This document shows positions 50,060 through 60,405 of a stretch of DNA of 64,000 nucleotides, piece after piece (the first letter of the stretch is position 1; every line of letters begins with the position of its first letter). The translations under genes were made by a program, and so were the position numbers. Source of the stretch: Chryseobacterium sp. Leaf201. Lineage in GTDB: Bacteria > Bacteroidota > Bacteroidia > Flavobacteriales > Weeksellaceae. The notes below the pieces were generated by a model that was not told the DNA's origin, did not search any database, and saw only the letters and a list, made by a program, of their open reading frames with translations. The stretch is taken from assembly GCF_001421435.1 (NCBI RefSeq), contig NZ_LMKA01000001.1:1-64000 (forward strand), written 5' to 3'.

Positions 50060-50625
50060 AATACCTGTATTAAACTTTTTTAGATGTATTTCCGGACAAA
50101 GGTAAGAATAATAACAAAGTCTGTTAGTCGTTCGGGAGTAAATTGTGAACAGCAATGTGAATAACTGTGGATAACTCCGGTAAAATAAATGTTTCGTAAC
50201 ATTATAAAAATGTGTAATGGAAAGGACGCCCAAAAATTCCGGGACAAACTTCGCAAAACTTTCCTGCACGAACTCACCGGTTTTTCCGGAAATCAGTTAT
50301 CCATAATCGAAATTGGGGAAAAGTTACTAATATTTGTTAGTAAGTACCTGAAAAATCAGATTTCCAGCAGATTATAATGTAAATAAATTGTGAATTGATC
50401 AGAAATTTCATGTTATAAAGATTTTATACAAAAGTTATCCCCTAAACTCACAACACACAACAACAATAGCGTATTCTTTTTTTATATAAAGAAAAAATTG
50501 TTGGTTAATGGATGTTGGGCTTGCGGAGAACATTCTTAAAAACTTTTCTGAAAACTTTTAATGGGCTGGCGCATTTCCAAATTTTTAAAATCTTACATTT
50601 GTGAAAAGAAAATTCTGGGTTATTT
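50060..50625. other. Candidate chromosomal replication origin (oriC)
   Basis: This 566-bp gap between divergent rpiB and pgk contains sequences like DnaA boxes: TGTGAATAA (50156-50164) and TGTGGATAA (50166-50174; exact TTATCCACA on the minus strand), TTATCCATA (50297-50305) and TTATCCCCT (50435-50443). An AT-rich stretch lies at about 50473-50500. Two parS sites lie 3 and 5 kb to the right. No dnaA gene is in the window. The call is inference and needs GC skew. Confidence 0.5.
50594..50601 (+). promoter_or_regulatory. -7 promoter box of pgk
   Basis: TACATTTG (TANNTTTG) lies 24 bp upstream of the pgk ATG. Confidence 0.55.
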
Positions 50626-51816
50626 ATGAAAACAATCAATGATTTCAATTTTAATGGTAAGAAGGCTCTGGTAAGAGTAGATTTCAATGTTCCGCAGGAC
50701 GACCAGCTGAAAGTTGCAGACAATACGAGAATTGCAGCGGTAAAGCCTACGGTAGATAAAATTCTTAAAGACGGAGGTTCCGTTATCCTGATGGCGCATT
50801 TGGGAAGACCTAAGGGCGAGGTAAAGGACGAGTTCTCTCTTAAGCATATTACAGACGAGGTTTCCAAAGTTTTAGGGACGGAAGTAAAATTTGTTGAAGA
50901 CTGTATCGGGGAGAAAGCTGAACAGGCAGCTGCTGATCTTAAGCCGGGCGAAATTTTATTGCTGGAGAATCTGCGTTTTCATAATGAAGAGGAAAAAGGT
51001 GACCGTGATTTTGCTGAAAAGCTTTCACAACTCGCTGATACTTATGTGAATGATGCCTTTGGAACAGCGCACAGGGCACATGCCTCAACCGCTGTGATTG
51101 CTGAATTCTTTACTTCGACTAAATTTTTCGGTTTACTGATGGCTGATGAATTAGAAGCCATTGATAAAGTTCTGAAAAGCGGCGAAAAGCCTGTAACGGC
51201 TATTTTAGGTGGATCTAAGGTTTCAACTAAAATTACCATTATAGAAAATATACTTCCGGCTGTAGATAATTTAATCATCGGCGGAGGAATGGCTTTCACT
51301 TTCATCAAGGCACTGGGCGGAAAAATCGGGACTTCACTGGTGGAAGAAGATAAATTATCCCTGGCTCTTGAGATTTTAGGAAAAGCAAAAGAAAACAACG
51401 TAAAGGTATATCTGCCTTCTGATGTCATCATCGCTGAGAGCTTCAGTAATGACGCGGAAAGAAAAGAATCAGATATTTATACAATCCCTGAAGGATGGAT
51501 GGGTATGGATGCAGGCCCGAAGTCCAGAGATCAGTTCAACGATATCCTTTTAAACTCAAGAACTATTTTATGGAACGGTCCGATTGGAGTTTTTGAAATG
51601 TCGAATTTTGCTGCAGGAACTGTTGCACTTGGAGACAGCATTGCTGAAGCTACAAAACTGGGTGCTTTCTCTTTAGTAGGAGGGGGAGACAGTGTGGCCT
51701 TCGTAAAGCAGTTCGGTTACGATGATAAAGTAAGTTATGTTTCTACCGGTGGGGGAGCAATGCTTGAAAGTCTGGAAGGTCTGGAGCTGCCCGGCGTTGC
51801 CGCAATTAATAAATAA
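50626..51816 (+). CDS. pgk: Phosphoglycerate kinase
   Basis: This 396-residue glycolytic enzyme has the substrate motif [10 protein letters not shown] (about 17-26), MAHLGRPKG (about 57-65), [11 protein letters not shown] near 193, and GPIGVFE plus GGGDSVAFV at the C-terminus for ATP binding. The length is normal. It stands alone with a promoter box at 50594 and a terminator at 51837. Confidence 0.98.
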   Translation: MKTINDFNFNGKKALVRVDFNVPQDDQLKVADNTRIAAVKPTVDKILKDGGSVILMAHLGRPKGEVKDEFSLKHITDEVSKVLGTEVKFVEDCIGEKAEQAAADLKPGEILLLENLRFHNEEEKGDRDFAEKLSQLADTYVNDAFGTAHRAHASTAVIAEFFTSTKFFGLLMADELEAIDKVLKSGEKPVTAILGGSKVSTKITIIENILPAVDNLIIGGGMAFTFIKALGGKIGTSLVEEDKLSLALEILGKAKENNVKVYLPSDVIIAESFSNDAERKESDIYTIPEGWMGMDAGPKSRDQFNDILLNSRTILWNGPIGVFEMSNFAAGTVALGDSIAEATKLGAFSLVGGGDSVAFVKQFGYDDKVSYVSTGGGAMLESLEGLELPGVAAINK

Positions 51817-51836
51817 TAAATTTCATATACAATTTT

Positions 51837-51866
51837 TAAAGTCCACTGCATTAGAGTGGACTTTTA
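51837..51866 (+). terminator. Terminator of pgk
   Basis: AAAGTCCACT pairs with AGTGGACTTT across a short loop, followed by a T-rich run. Confidence 0.85.
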
Positions 51867-52283
51867 TTTTTAGCAACCTAACCTGTTAAATAATTAATAT
51901 TTTCTAAAATTATTTAAAACACTTAAATTATTTTAAGCTTTCCTAAATTCTGTCATTAAATTCCACTTTAGAAAAAATTAAAAATTTTCAAAACTCAGTG
52001 TCCTTCTATAAAGTGATAACAGCTTCCTTAATAAAAGTTAAGCATGTGCAATTTCAAATAGGCAGTAAAATAATTATACTATTTTATTTTTAATAGACTG
52101 TATTCTGAATTTAAAATTAAAAGTATAAATAGTTTCGTTATCAGAATCTCAACAATAACATCAGATTTAAATATTCCAGAATTTATAAATTTTACCTGTC
52201 TTGAATACTAAGAGGGTAGGGGAGGAGCTGACTATGCTATAAAATAGGAACCTTTATTCTGACTGGTTTAAATTTAAATAAAA
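51867..52283. other. Gene-free AT-rich region
   Basis: About 420 bp, AT-rich, between the pgk terminator and the methyltransferase terminator. I see no gene, RNA or repeat. A short GC-richer stretch (GAGGGTAGGGGAGGAGCTGA, near 52211) has no clear function. Confidence 0.4.
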
Positions 52284-52308
52284 AACCTCAGAAAAATTTT
52301 CCGAGGTT
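52284..52308 (-). terminator. Terminator of the methyltransferase gene
   Basis: AACCTCAGAAAA pairs with TTTTCCGAGGTT (11 of 12), with a T-run on the minus strand. Confidence 0.75.
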
Positions 52309-52368
52309 CTGATTTTTAATCTTAATACGTGAAAATTGACACTCATAAATGGGCCAAAAACAGCGTTT

Positions 52369-53190
52369 CTACTTTTTTTCGATAACGTATATCAAACTTG
52401 AAAATTCGTTTGAAAAAAGGGCATTTATGTTAGAAATTGTTCCGTAAACCACCGCTTTTATCCAAAAAAGAGATGATTTTTTATATTTTTCGCTCAACAT
52501 GGAGATGTAATAGGAATCTAAAACCAAAGGTTTGATTTTTCTCATTTTCCAATTCGGTTTTTTGGAAATTAAGTTTTCCATTCCTTTTTTTGAAAAATGA
52601 TAGACATGCCGGGGAACATCGTATGCTGCCCAATATTCCCTGTAATGTTTAGCATCGTAGGAAGTAGGATTTGGTACTGCAATAATCAACAGTCCTTTAT
52701 CTTTTAATTTTCTGTTAAATATTTCAAGCATTTCATCCTGGTTTTCAATATGCTCAAAAACATGCCATAAGGTTATGGCATCCAGACTCTTATCCTGAAT
52801 GAGATTAATATCATCTAAAATAGCTGCTTTTGAAATTTTATGCTGTGCTGCTTTTCTTGCGTCGGCATCCGGTTCAAACCCAAATGTTTCAAAATCATTT
52901 TCAATGTATCTTACAAATTCTCCAGCGCCACAGCCGTAATCTAAAACTTTCGCTCCTTTTTTTATTCTGTCTAAGAGAATGGTCTTTTTATACTGCAGAT
53001 TGAAAGACTGCAGAAATTTATACAGTTTTTCTTTCAGGCTGCCTGAATCCTGATGATGAGAAATATAATCTTCACTTTCATAATATCTGGAAATATTGGA
53101 TGGAATAGGGGAGGTCTTAAAAACCCCCTGAGTTTCGGTTTCTTTAATTTCAAATATTTCCTGGGAAAGAAAATGATCTTTAATTTTCAT
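52369..53190 (-). CDS. Class I SAM-dependent methyltransferase
   Basis: This 273-residue protein has the SAM motif VLDYGCGAGEFVRYI (about 87-101), DAITLWHVFEHIE (about 136-148) and GLLIIAVPNP (about 167-176). The N-terminal 55 residues (SQEIFEIKETETQGVFKT) are of the kind found in O- and N-methyltransferases of glycan or small-molecule paths. The substrate is unknown. A parS site is 79 bp upstream. Confidence 0.9.
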   Translation of the reverse strand: MKIKDHFLSQEIFEIKETETQGVFKTSPIPSNISRYYESEDYISHHQDSGSLKEKLYKFLQSFNLQYKKTILLDRIKKGAKVLDYGCGAGEFVRYIENDFETFGFEPDADARKAAQHKISKAAILDDINLIQDKSLDAITLWHVFEHIENQDEMLEIFNRKLKDKGLLIIAVPNPTSYDAKHYREYWAAYDVPRHVYHFSKKGMENLISKKPNWKMRKIKPLVLDSYYISMLSEKYKKSSLFWIKAVVYGTISNINALFSNEFSSLIYVIEKK

Positions 53191-53268
53191 TGTATGTTAT
53201 TATTTAAAATAAAATTTGAAGCTTTTGTAAGCCCCAAATTTTAATTAATTTTTCAAAAATATTTTTTA

Positions 53269-53284
53269 TGTTTCACGTGAAACA
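53269..53284. promoter_or_regulatory. parS site 1 (ParB-binding centromere)
   Basis: TGTTTCACGTGAAACA is a perfect 16-bp palindrome equal to the bacterial parS consensus. It lies just downstream of mnmG. Confidence 0.85.
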
Positions 53285-53293
53285 TATTCTTAA

Positions 53294-55156
53294 TTATCTT
53301 CCAAGATACACTAATAAAACATTAATGTCGGCAGGAGAAACACCGCTGATTCTTCCGGCCTGTGCAATGGTCTTTGGTTTCACATTGGCCATTTTCTGTC
53401 TGGCTTCTGCAGAAAGACTGGAAATTTTAGCATATTCAAAATCCTCCGGAATCTTAATATTTTCAAGACGGTTCAGTTTGGCCACATTTTCCTTTTCCTT
53501 TTCTATGTATCCTTTATACTTGATATTGATTTCAGCCTGTTCTCTCACTTCATTACTGTATTGAGACGCTTTTTCTTTAATAGCTTCAATATTTTCCAGT
53601 TTTTCAATCGTCATATTAGGTCTGGTAAGAATCTGTGCTGCTCTGTACGCCTGGTCTACAGGATTACTTTCAATACTTTCCAATATCGGATTAATCATTC
53701 CCGGCTTTAAAGAAGTTTCCCGGAGAAAGCTTTCAAGTTCTTCACCTTGAGCTACTTTTTCTTCCACCTTTTTCAGTCGTTCTTCTTTAGCGAGACCTAA
53801 GTCAAAAGACTTTTTGGTTAACCTGATATCTGCATTATCCTGTCTCAGAAGAAGCCTGTATTCTGCCCTTGAAGTAAACATGCGGTACGGTTCTTCCGTT
53901 CCTTTTGTGATCAGATCATCAATAAGAACCCCGATATAGGCTTCATCCCTGTTCAGGATAAATTCATCTTTCTGATGTACTTTATTGTGGGCATTGATCC
54001 CTGCCATTAATCCCTGTCCTGCCGCTTCTTCATAACCGGTTGTCCCGTTGATCTGCCCTGCAAAATATAAATTTTCAATCAGCTTTGTTTCTAAAGTATG
54101 TTTTAGCTGGGTAGGGGGGAAGTAGTCATATTCAATAGCATAGCCCGGACGGAATACTTTCACGTTTTCAAATCCGGGAATGTGTTTCATGGCTTTCACC
54201 TGTACATCCTCCGGTAATGAAGAACTGAATCCGTTGACGTAGATCTCAACTGTTTTCCAGCCTTCGGGTTCTACGAATAACTGATGCCTGTTACGCTCTG
54301 CAAAACGGTTGATTTTATCTTCAATGCTAGGGCAGTATCTCGGTCCTAAACTTTGAATCGTACCATTGAACATCGGGCTCCTGTCAAAACCTTCACGCAG
54401 AATATCGTGTACCGTTTCGTTGGTATAAACGATGTGGCAACTTAATTGTTTGGTTAATTTAGGCGTATCTAAGTAACTGAATTTTTGAGGATTTTCATCA
54501 CCCTTCTGTTTTTCCATTTTAGAATAATCCAGGCTTCTTCCGTCTACTCTCGGCGGCGTACCGGTTTTCATTCTGCCCGCTTCAAAACCTAGAGAAACCA
54601 ACTGCTCTGTAATTCCGAAAGCTCTTGGTTCACCCATTCTTCCGCCTCCCAATTGTTTATCTCCTACATGGATCAATCCGTTCAGGAAAGTACCGTTGGT
54701 CAGAACTACGGAATGTGCTTTTATCTCGATACCTAAAGAAGTAATAACGCCTGCTACTTTATTGTTTTCAATAATAAGCTGCTTCACCATATCCTGAAAG
54801 AAATCAAGATTGGGTGTATTTTCTAATGCAAGACGCCACTCTTCTGCAAAAAGCATCCTGTCATTCTGTGTCCTCGGAGACCACATAGCCGGACCTTTGG
54901 AAAGGTTGAGCATCTTAAACTGGATGGCAGATTTGTCGGCAATAATTCCTGAGTATCCTCCTATTGCATCAATCTCCCGTACAATCTGTCCTTTTGCAAT
55001 TCCTCCCATTGCGGGGTTGCAGCTCATCTGTCCGATGGTCTGCATATTCATGGTAACCAGAAGTGTTTTAGAACCCAGGTTGGCTGCTGCGGCTGCGGCT
55101 TCACATCCTGCATGTCCGGCTCCCACCACTATCACATCATATGTTTCTGAAATCAT
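53294..55156 (-). CDS. mnmG: tRNA uridine 5-carboxymethylaminomethyl modification enzyme MnmG
   Basis: This 620-residue FAD protein has the Rossmann motif VVGAGHAGCEAA (residues 10-21), the GidA signature GPRYCPSIEDK (about 270-280), and the C-terminal helical domain. With MnmE it modifies U34 of several tRNAs. In many bacteria the gene is near oriC, which fits the two parS sites that flank it here. The length is normal. Confidence 0.98.
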   Translation of the reverse strand: MISETYDVIVVGAGHAGCEAAAAAANLGSKTLLVTMNMQTIGQMSCNPAMGGIAKGQIVREIDAIGGYSGIIADKSAIQFKMLNLSKGPAMWSPRTQNDRMLFAEEWRLALENTPNLDFFQDMVKQLIIENNKVAGVITSLGIEIKAHSVVLTNGTFLNGLIHVGDKQLGGGRMGEPRAFGITEQLVSLGFEAGRMKTGTPPRVDGRSLDYSKMEKQKGDENPQKFSYLDTPKLTKQLSCHIVYTNETVHDILREGFDRSPMFNGTIQSLGPRYCPSIEDKINRFAERNRHQLFVEPEGWKTVEIYVNGFSSSLPEDVQVKAMKHIPGFENVKVFRPGYAIEYDYFPPTQLKHTLETKLIENLYFAGQINGTTGYEEAAGQGLMAGINAHNKVHQKDEFILNRDEAYIGVLIDDLITKGTEEPYRMFTSRAEYRLLLRQDNADIRLTKKSFDLGLAKEERLKKVEEKVAQGEELESFLRETSLKPGMINPILESIESNPVDQAYRAAQILTRPNMTIEKLENIEAIKEKASQYSNEVREQAEINIKYKGYIEKEKENVAKLNRLENIKIPEDFEYAKISSLSAEARQKMANVKPKTIAQAGRISGVSPADINVLLVYLGR

Positions 55157-55201
55157 TTTTACGCTTGTTTTAAGCCTTATATTTTAATTTTTTCTTATTA
55201 A

Positions 55202-55217
55202 TGTTTCACGTGAAACA
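55202..55217. promoter_or_regulatory. parS site 2 (ParB-binding centromere)
   Basis: A second perfect TGTTTCACGTGAAACA palindrome, 46 bp upstream of the mnmG start and 1,933 bp from site 1. Confidence 0.85.
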
Positions 55218-55376
55218 TTCTACCGGAATACGTGATTGAATCGTCTGTATTGCGGTTCTTTTAGCCCCGATTGCAGCATTTGTCTGAGCTCATTTTCTTT
55301 TTGTAAGAAAAGAAAATAGCGAGTGCGGAAAGCGGGATTAAGCTCCTTAATAATTTAAGTACACTACTTAAATTAC

Positions 55377-55787
55377 CTAATGCTCATACTTTGCTAAATA
55401 AAAATCTTCTTTACTTCGCATTACCGTTTCTTCTTCCTCTGTTTTATCTTTATATCCGCAAAGATGAAGAATTCCGTGAGCCAAAACCCTTCTGAGTTCT
55501 TCTTCATATTCTTTGGATAGGGTAGAAGCGTTGTCTGAAATGCGCTGCAAAGATACAAAAATCTCTCCGCTTATCGTTCTGCCTTTTACATAGTCGAAGG
55601 TAATGATGTCTGTATAATAATCATGCTGTAAATAGTCCTGGTTTACCTTCAGTAAATATTCGTCGTCACAGAATATATAATTGATATCCCCGGACTTTTT
55701 TCCTTCAGAAATAATAATATCTTCCAGCCATGCTGTGTACCCTGTACTTACAGATTCCGGTACATTTTCGTAAAAAAATTGTATCAT
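55377..55787 (-). CDS. ybeY: Endoribonuclease YbeY (rRNA maturation)
   Basis: This 136-residue protein has the metal motif region RRVLAHGILHLCGYKDKTEEEE (about 104-125), with HxxxH intact but the usual third histidine of GYDH replaced by GYKD. This variation is known in Bacteroidota sequences I recall, but it leaves the third zinc ligand uncertain. YbeY acts in 16S rRNA maturation and ribosome quality control. It starts 7 nt after the patatin-like gene on the other side of the operon order, so the two are adjacent but the transcript runs from ybeY's upstream side. Confidence 0.92.
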   Translation of the reverse strand: MIQFFYENVPESVSTGYTAWLEDIIISEGKKSGDINYIFCDDEYLLKVNQDYLQHDYYTDIITFDYVKGRTISGEIFVSLQRISDNASTLSKEYEEELRRVLAHGILHLCGYKDKTEEEETVMRSKEDFYLAKYEH

Positions 55788-55794
55788 GATGTAA

Positions 55795-57954
55795 TTAAAA
55801 CCAATGTCCTAGAATGACACTGAATATGCCTTTTTGGTTATTTTTAAGTGAGTGGCTAAAGTTGATCTTGATCTGCCCAAACGGAGATTTATAGCCTGCC
55901 GTTAATCCGATTGAGCTGTAATTCAGTTTTACGGCATCTTCAAAACTTATATCATCAGACAGATTGGCTAAAGAAAAGTTTCCGCTTATAAAATAATTTT
56001 TGTTGAATTTAAACTGCACATCATTTGAAACCAGAATCACATTATTGGTGCTGAGCTGCCCGAAATAAAATCCGGAGAAGCTTCTGAAATTAACCAGGTT
56101 CTGTTCAAAGATTCCTCCCAAACGGTATTGGTAAAACTGAGGAAGATTTTCTCCTATGGTAATTCCGCCGTACAGATTAAGACGGTAGGCAAACTGTTTG
56201 GTAACGGGGAAATTAATTCTGATATCCGCTTTTACCTGTACGAGCCTTTTATCGACTTCAGACTTTAAAAGATCGATTACTTTTCCTTCAGCATTAATAT
56301 AGATTCCGCGGGTAGGGAAGTCCTTATCATCCTGCGTATCGCTTTTCAGAAAAACGTAAGGGTTTAAAAAACGGTTATACCGCTTATTGGTTCCGTTGGC
56401 TTCCGCTTCAAAGTAGTCATTGCTGATTCCGCCGCCTACAGCAAACTTATCTTTCCAGATAGACTGGATATAGACTTCATTCCTCAGCCACATCCAATTT
56501 TCTGTATTGTTATTATCGGCATCCCGCAGGTCAAAACTCATTCCGGAAGAATAGATTCCAAAGCCGGGAATGTAGCCGTTGTCGATGAAATAATTTAAGT
56601 AATATCTTGGTTTATCTCCTACAATAACATCCAGGGAAAGATTGGAATTTCTAAAAAGAAGCCTTTTGGCTGAATAGTTCAGCAGCAGTCCGGTTTTAAA
56701 GATTTCGTCATAGTGCAGCCCGAATTTCACAAAATGCCTGGAATTATCTTCGGTGACATACAGCTTAAGGTAATTGGCATTATTCTCCGTAACGATGTCG
56801 TAATTAATGAATTTATAATTATTGGTGGCAACAAGCTTATCTATTTTTTTATTGATGCTTCCGTAGGTCTGAAGAGAGGGGAGACGCAATCCCATTTTTC
56901 CGAGGACGTAGTTTTCGCCGTAAATCCGGCTGCCTTCTACGGAAACACTGTCTATCTTATAGACGTTGGAATAGATCGGATTTATATGCTGCCTGAGGCG
57001 GTCAAAAGGGCGTTTCGGAAGTTCATTCAGGATCTCTGAATATTTAAGGCCTTCAGCATATCCGCTGTCGAGAATTTTTTTCTTGTCATCATAGCTTGTA
57101 GCGGTCATCCCTTTCAGATCAGGCTTGATATTGATGTCCGTGTATTTGTACTGCCTGCGGGTATCTTTTTTAATGCCGAAATCAATAACCTGATTTAATA
57201 TAGCCACAATGCTGTTCAGGTCTTCCCGTTTTGAAAGATCCTGGTTAAGATCCACACCGATGACAATATCAATGCCTTTATCTTTTAATGGTTTTGAAGG
57301 ATAATTTACCGTCATGGCGCCGTCGATATAAATACTGTCCCCAATCTTTACAGGATCCATCAGCGATGGAAAAGCAGAGCTTGCCATGATAGACTGCACC
57401 AGATCTCCTTTCTCAAAAATTTCCATATTCCCGCTTTCGAGATTGGTGGCTACACACATGAAAGGAATCGGCAGCTTTGAGAAGTCATTGATATTGGAAA
57501 CATTCTTAAAAAGCTCTTTCAGTAAGTAAACATTTTTCTGCCCGGTACTGATGGAAGAGGGAAGGGTAATCTTACCGTTTTTAAGAGGGATTGATAAAAG
57601 GTATTTGTCTACAGACTTATTAAAAAATGTGGTTTCCTGACGGGTAGCTTTGGGATCCAGGATCAACGAATAGAAATCCGTATCCATAACAATCTTTTCA
57701 ATTTCTTTCCCGGAATATCCTGAAGCATACAGGCCGCCGACAATAGCACCCATACTGGTACCGGAAATATAATCTACTTTTACGCCTAAAGAATCCAGCA
57801 CTTTAAGTACACCTACGTGGGAAAACCCTTTAGCTCCGCCACCGGCAAGCGAAAGTCCGATCCTTGGGTTATTGGGAATCTTCAGGCCGTTCTTCACCTG
57901 AGAATGAATCAAAAGCATTTGAAATGCAAATACAAGGATCAGGAACTTTTTCAT
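55795..57954 (-). CDS. Patatin-like phospholipase with beta-barrel domain
   Basis: This 719-residue protein has a signal peptide, a patatin domain with the oxyanion GGGAKG (38-43) and nucleophile serine S67 in GTSMG, and the partner aspartate in DGA near 213. A POTRA-like linker (about 330-400) and a C-terminal BamA/Omp85-like beta-barrel (about 410-719) follow. Such type V-like autotransporter (PlpD-type) lipases sit in the outer membrane. It starts 3 nt after the murF-alr stop. Confidence 0.88.
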   Translation of the reverse strand: MKKFLILVFAFQMLLIHSQVKNGLKIPNNPRIGLSLAGGGAKGFSHVGVLKVLDSLGVKVDYISGTSMGAIVGGLYASGYSGKEIEKIVMDTDFYSLILDPKATRQETTFFNKSVDKYLLSIPLKNGKITLPSSISTGQKNVYLLKELFKNVSNINDFSKLPIPFMCVATNLESGNMEIFEKGDLVQSIMASSAFPSLMDPVKIGDSIYIDGAMTVNYPSKPLKDKGIDIVIGVDLNQDLSKREDLNSIVAILNQVIDFGIKKDTRRQYKYTDINIKPDLKGMTATSYDDKKKILDSGYAEGLKYSEILNELPKRPFDRLRQHINPIYSNVYKIDSVSVEGSRIYGENYVLGKMGLRLPSLQTYGSINKKIDKLVATNNYKFINYDIVTENNANYLKLYVTEDNSRHFVKFGLHYDEIFKTGLLLNYSAKRLLFRNSNLSLDVIVGDKPRYYLNYFIDNGYIPGFGIYSSGMSFDLRDADNNNTENWMWLRNEVYIQSIWKDKFAVGGGISNDYFEAEANGTNKRYNRFLNPYVFLKSDTQDDKDFPTRGIYINAEGKVIDLLKSEVDKRLVQVKADIRINFPVTKQFAYRLNLYGGITIGENLPQFYQYRLGGIFEQNLVNFRSFSGFYFGQLSTNNVILVSNDVQFKFNKNYFISGNFSLANLSDDISFEDAVKLNYSSIGLTAGYKSPFGQIKINFSHSLKNNQKGIFSVILGHWF

Positions 57955-57957
57955 AAG

Positions 57958-60405
57958 TTAATCTTTTATATAAATCCGTTTCACCCTCGGCGAAATGGAG
58001 GTTAATACTTCGTATGTGATGGTTTTGCAGTAGGCCGCAAATTCTTTCAGGCTCGGTTTTGCGTTAAATATGGTAACCGGGTCACCTTCCTTTACATGCG
58101 GAATATGGTCAATATTGATCATCATCATATCCATGCAGATACTTCCTACGATGGGTGCCAGCATTTTATTGATTCCTACGCTTCCTGTCTGATTTCCGAT
58201 GAGCCTCGGGATCCCGTCTGCATATCCTACAGGGATGGTCGCAATCTTTGTTGTATGCTCTGCTTTAAACCGTCTGCTGTATCCAACCGATTCTCCCTTT
58301 TCCACTGTTGAGATCTTAGAAATAACCGTTTTGAAACTTACCACGGAATGCAGCTGTTTCTGTATCTTATCATTCGGCGATTCTCCCAGCATCCCGATGC
58401 CTATCCTCACCATATCATACTGATGATCGGTATAACCGGTAATTCCTGAAGAATTCAGAATATGTCGCATAGGAGCATAGCTCAGTTTTTTTATTAAATA
58501 CGACGAATTTTTCTCGAATATTTTCAGCTGTCCCAAAGTGAATTCTTTTTCATCCGGTAGATCTGAAGACGAAAGATGGCTGAAAATACTTTGAACCTGA
58601 AGATTCCTGTGATTTAAAATTTCACTCAGCCCGTCTAATTCACCACCTTTAAACCCCAGGCGGTTCATCCCGGTCTCCAGTTTGATATGGACAGGGTATT
58701 TTGAATCATAACCCGATTTCTGAACTGCTTCATAAAACAGTTCCAGAACCCGGAAACTGTAAATTTCAGGTTCCAGGTTATACCGGATTACGGTTTCATA
58801 GCTATGCTGTTCAGGATTCATCACAATGATAGGGACGGTAATTCCTTTCTTGCGGAGTTCTACCCCTTCATCTACGAAAGCTACCCCGAGGTAATCTATA
58901 TGATGGTGCTGCAGGAACTCTGAAATTTCATAGCTGCCCAATCCGTAGGCATTGGCTTTTACCATTGCCATCATTTTGGTAGCAGGCTTCAGCAGCGATT
59001 TATGGAAATTGATATTATGAAGAATTGCATTCAGATTAATTTCCAGTACCGTATCATGCTTTCTGAGTTCAAGGATTTCTTTAAGCCGTTCAATTTCAAA
59101 TTTTCTGGCTCCCTTTAAAAGGATTATCTGGTTTTCTATTTCATTAAGATGCTTGCTTTCAATCAGTTCCTGCGTATCAGTAAAAGTAAAAGTTTCAGCT
59201 TTAAATAATTCACTGAAATTTGATATTTCATTACCGATAAGAAATACATGATCGAATTTCTGCTCATTCACCAGTTCGGACACTTCTTCATACAGTTGGT
59301 GATGGTTTTCATTCACGCCGATCATATCCGTTAATACCAGAGATCTTTTCTGCTTATTGTATTCATTTAAGAACTGCAGCGCGGTTTTCAGGGAATCCAG
59401 ATCCAGATTGAAATAATCATTAATAATGATATTGTTTCTTACACCTTCCACGGCCTCAAGACGCATTTCCACGGCCTTTAATGAATTGATCTTCTCAATA
59501 ATGTTCCGGTTTTCAATATTCAGTTCTTTCAAAACGGCAATCAGGGCCAGCGCATTCGTCAGAGTAGCTTCATCCCTCTGATGTACCGGAAAACTGATCT
59601 CTTCCTCAAAATAAAGAACCACGGCATTATCATTTTTAGAAACATCCGCCTTAAAGCGTACCTGGTTGTTTTCTTTAAGGCCGTAAGCAATTAATTTTTT
59701 ACCTGAATACAGTGCTTTTATCTTTTTGTCAACCAACAGATTGTCTCCATTGTAAATAATCACTTCAGAGGTTTTAAAAAGCTTTATTTTTTCATTGATT
59801 AATGCTTCTTCATTTTCAAAATTCGCCAGATGGGCAGTGCCTATATGGGTAAGCAAACCGATCTGCGGATGGAAGATTGATTCCAATATTTCCATTTCAT
59901 GAGGCTTCGAGATTCCAACCTCAAAAATCCCCAGTTCATGGGCTGGATTGATCTGAAGCAGAGAAAGCGGAAGGCCAATCTGGGAATTGAAACTTTTAGG
60001 GCTTTTTACCGTAGAAAATTCATTCCAGAGGCATTGATAGAGCCATTCTTTTAAAATGGTTTTCCCGTTGCTTCCGGTAATGCCTATAGACTTAAGCTGA
60101 TTGTTTTTGAAATGACAGCGGGCCAGGGCCTGAAGAAAAGCAATGGAATCTTCAACAATAATCCAGGTAATATTCTCGAACTGAGGATACCGGTGTTGTG
60201 AAATAATCACGGTAATTCCCCGGGCAATGGCAGATTCAATAAACTTTTCCCCGGAGTTTTTCTGGGTATTGATGGCAATAAATGCCGTATCCCGGGTAGA
60301 ATAGATAATCCTGCTGTCAAAAGCGATATTTCTGATCACTAATGTATCATCTCCAATAACCTGCGCATTGGTGATCTCTGCAATCTGTTGTATTGTATAG
60401 TTCAT
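57958..60405 (-). CDS. murF-alr: Bifunctional MurF ligase/alanine racemase
   Basis: This 815-residue fusion has an N-terminal MurF part (about 1-440), with the ATP loop GITGSNGKTILKEW near residue 108, and a C-terminal alanine racemase part (about 450-815), with the PLP lysine in MMAMVKANAYGLGSYE near 477 and the C-terminal tyrosine region. MurF adds D-Ala-D-Ala to the UDP-MurNAc-tripeptide and Alr makes D-Ala. This fusion is typical of Bacteroidota. It precedes the patatin gene by 3 nt. Confidence 0.96.
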   Translation of the reverse strand: MNYTIQQIAEITNAQVIGDDTLVIRNIAFDSRIIYSTRDTAFIAINTQKNSGEKFIESAIARGITVIISQHRYPQFENITWIIVEDSIAFLQALARCHFKNNQLKSIGITGSNGKTILKEWLYQCLWNEFSTVKSPKSFNSQIGLPLSLLQINPAHELGIFEVGISKPHEMEILESIFHPQIGLLTHIGTAHLANFENEEALINEKIKLFKTSEVIIYNGDNLLVDKKIKALYSGKKLIAYGLKENNQVRFKADVSKNDNAVVLYFEEEISFPVHQRDEATLTNALALIAVLKELNIENRNIIEKINSLKAVEMRLEAVEGVRNNIIINDYFNLDLDSLKTALQFLNEYNKQKRSLVLTDMIGVNENHHQLYEEVSELVNEQKFDHVFLIGNEISNFSELFKAETFTFTDTQELIESKHLNEIENQIILLKGARKFEIERLKEILELRKHDTVLEINLNAILHNINFHKSLLKPATKMMAMVKANAYGLGSYEISEFLQHHHIDYLGVAFVDEGVELRKKGITVPIIVMNPEQHSYETVIRYNLEPEIYSFRVLELFYEAVQKSGYDSKYPVHIKLETGMNRLGFKGGELDGLSEILNHRNLQVQSIFSHLSSSDLPDEKEFTLGQLKIFEKNSSYLIKKLSYAPMRHILNSSGITGYTDHQYDMVRIGIGMLGESPNDKIQKQLHSVVSFKTVISKISTVEKGESVGYSRRFKAEHTTKIATIPVGYADGIPRLIGNQTGSVGINKMLAPIVGSICMDMMMINIDHIPHVKEGDPVTIFNAKPSLKEFAAYCKTITYEVLTSISPRVKRIYIKD

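Noticed and set aside
50059..50269. N-terminal extension of rpiB up to 50269
   Set aside because: The extra 70 residues do not resemble RpiB and cover the origin-like intergenic sequence.
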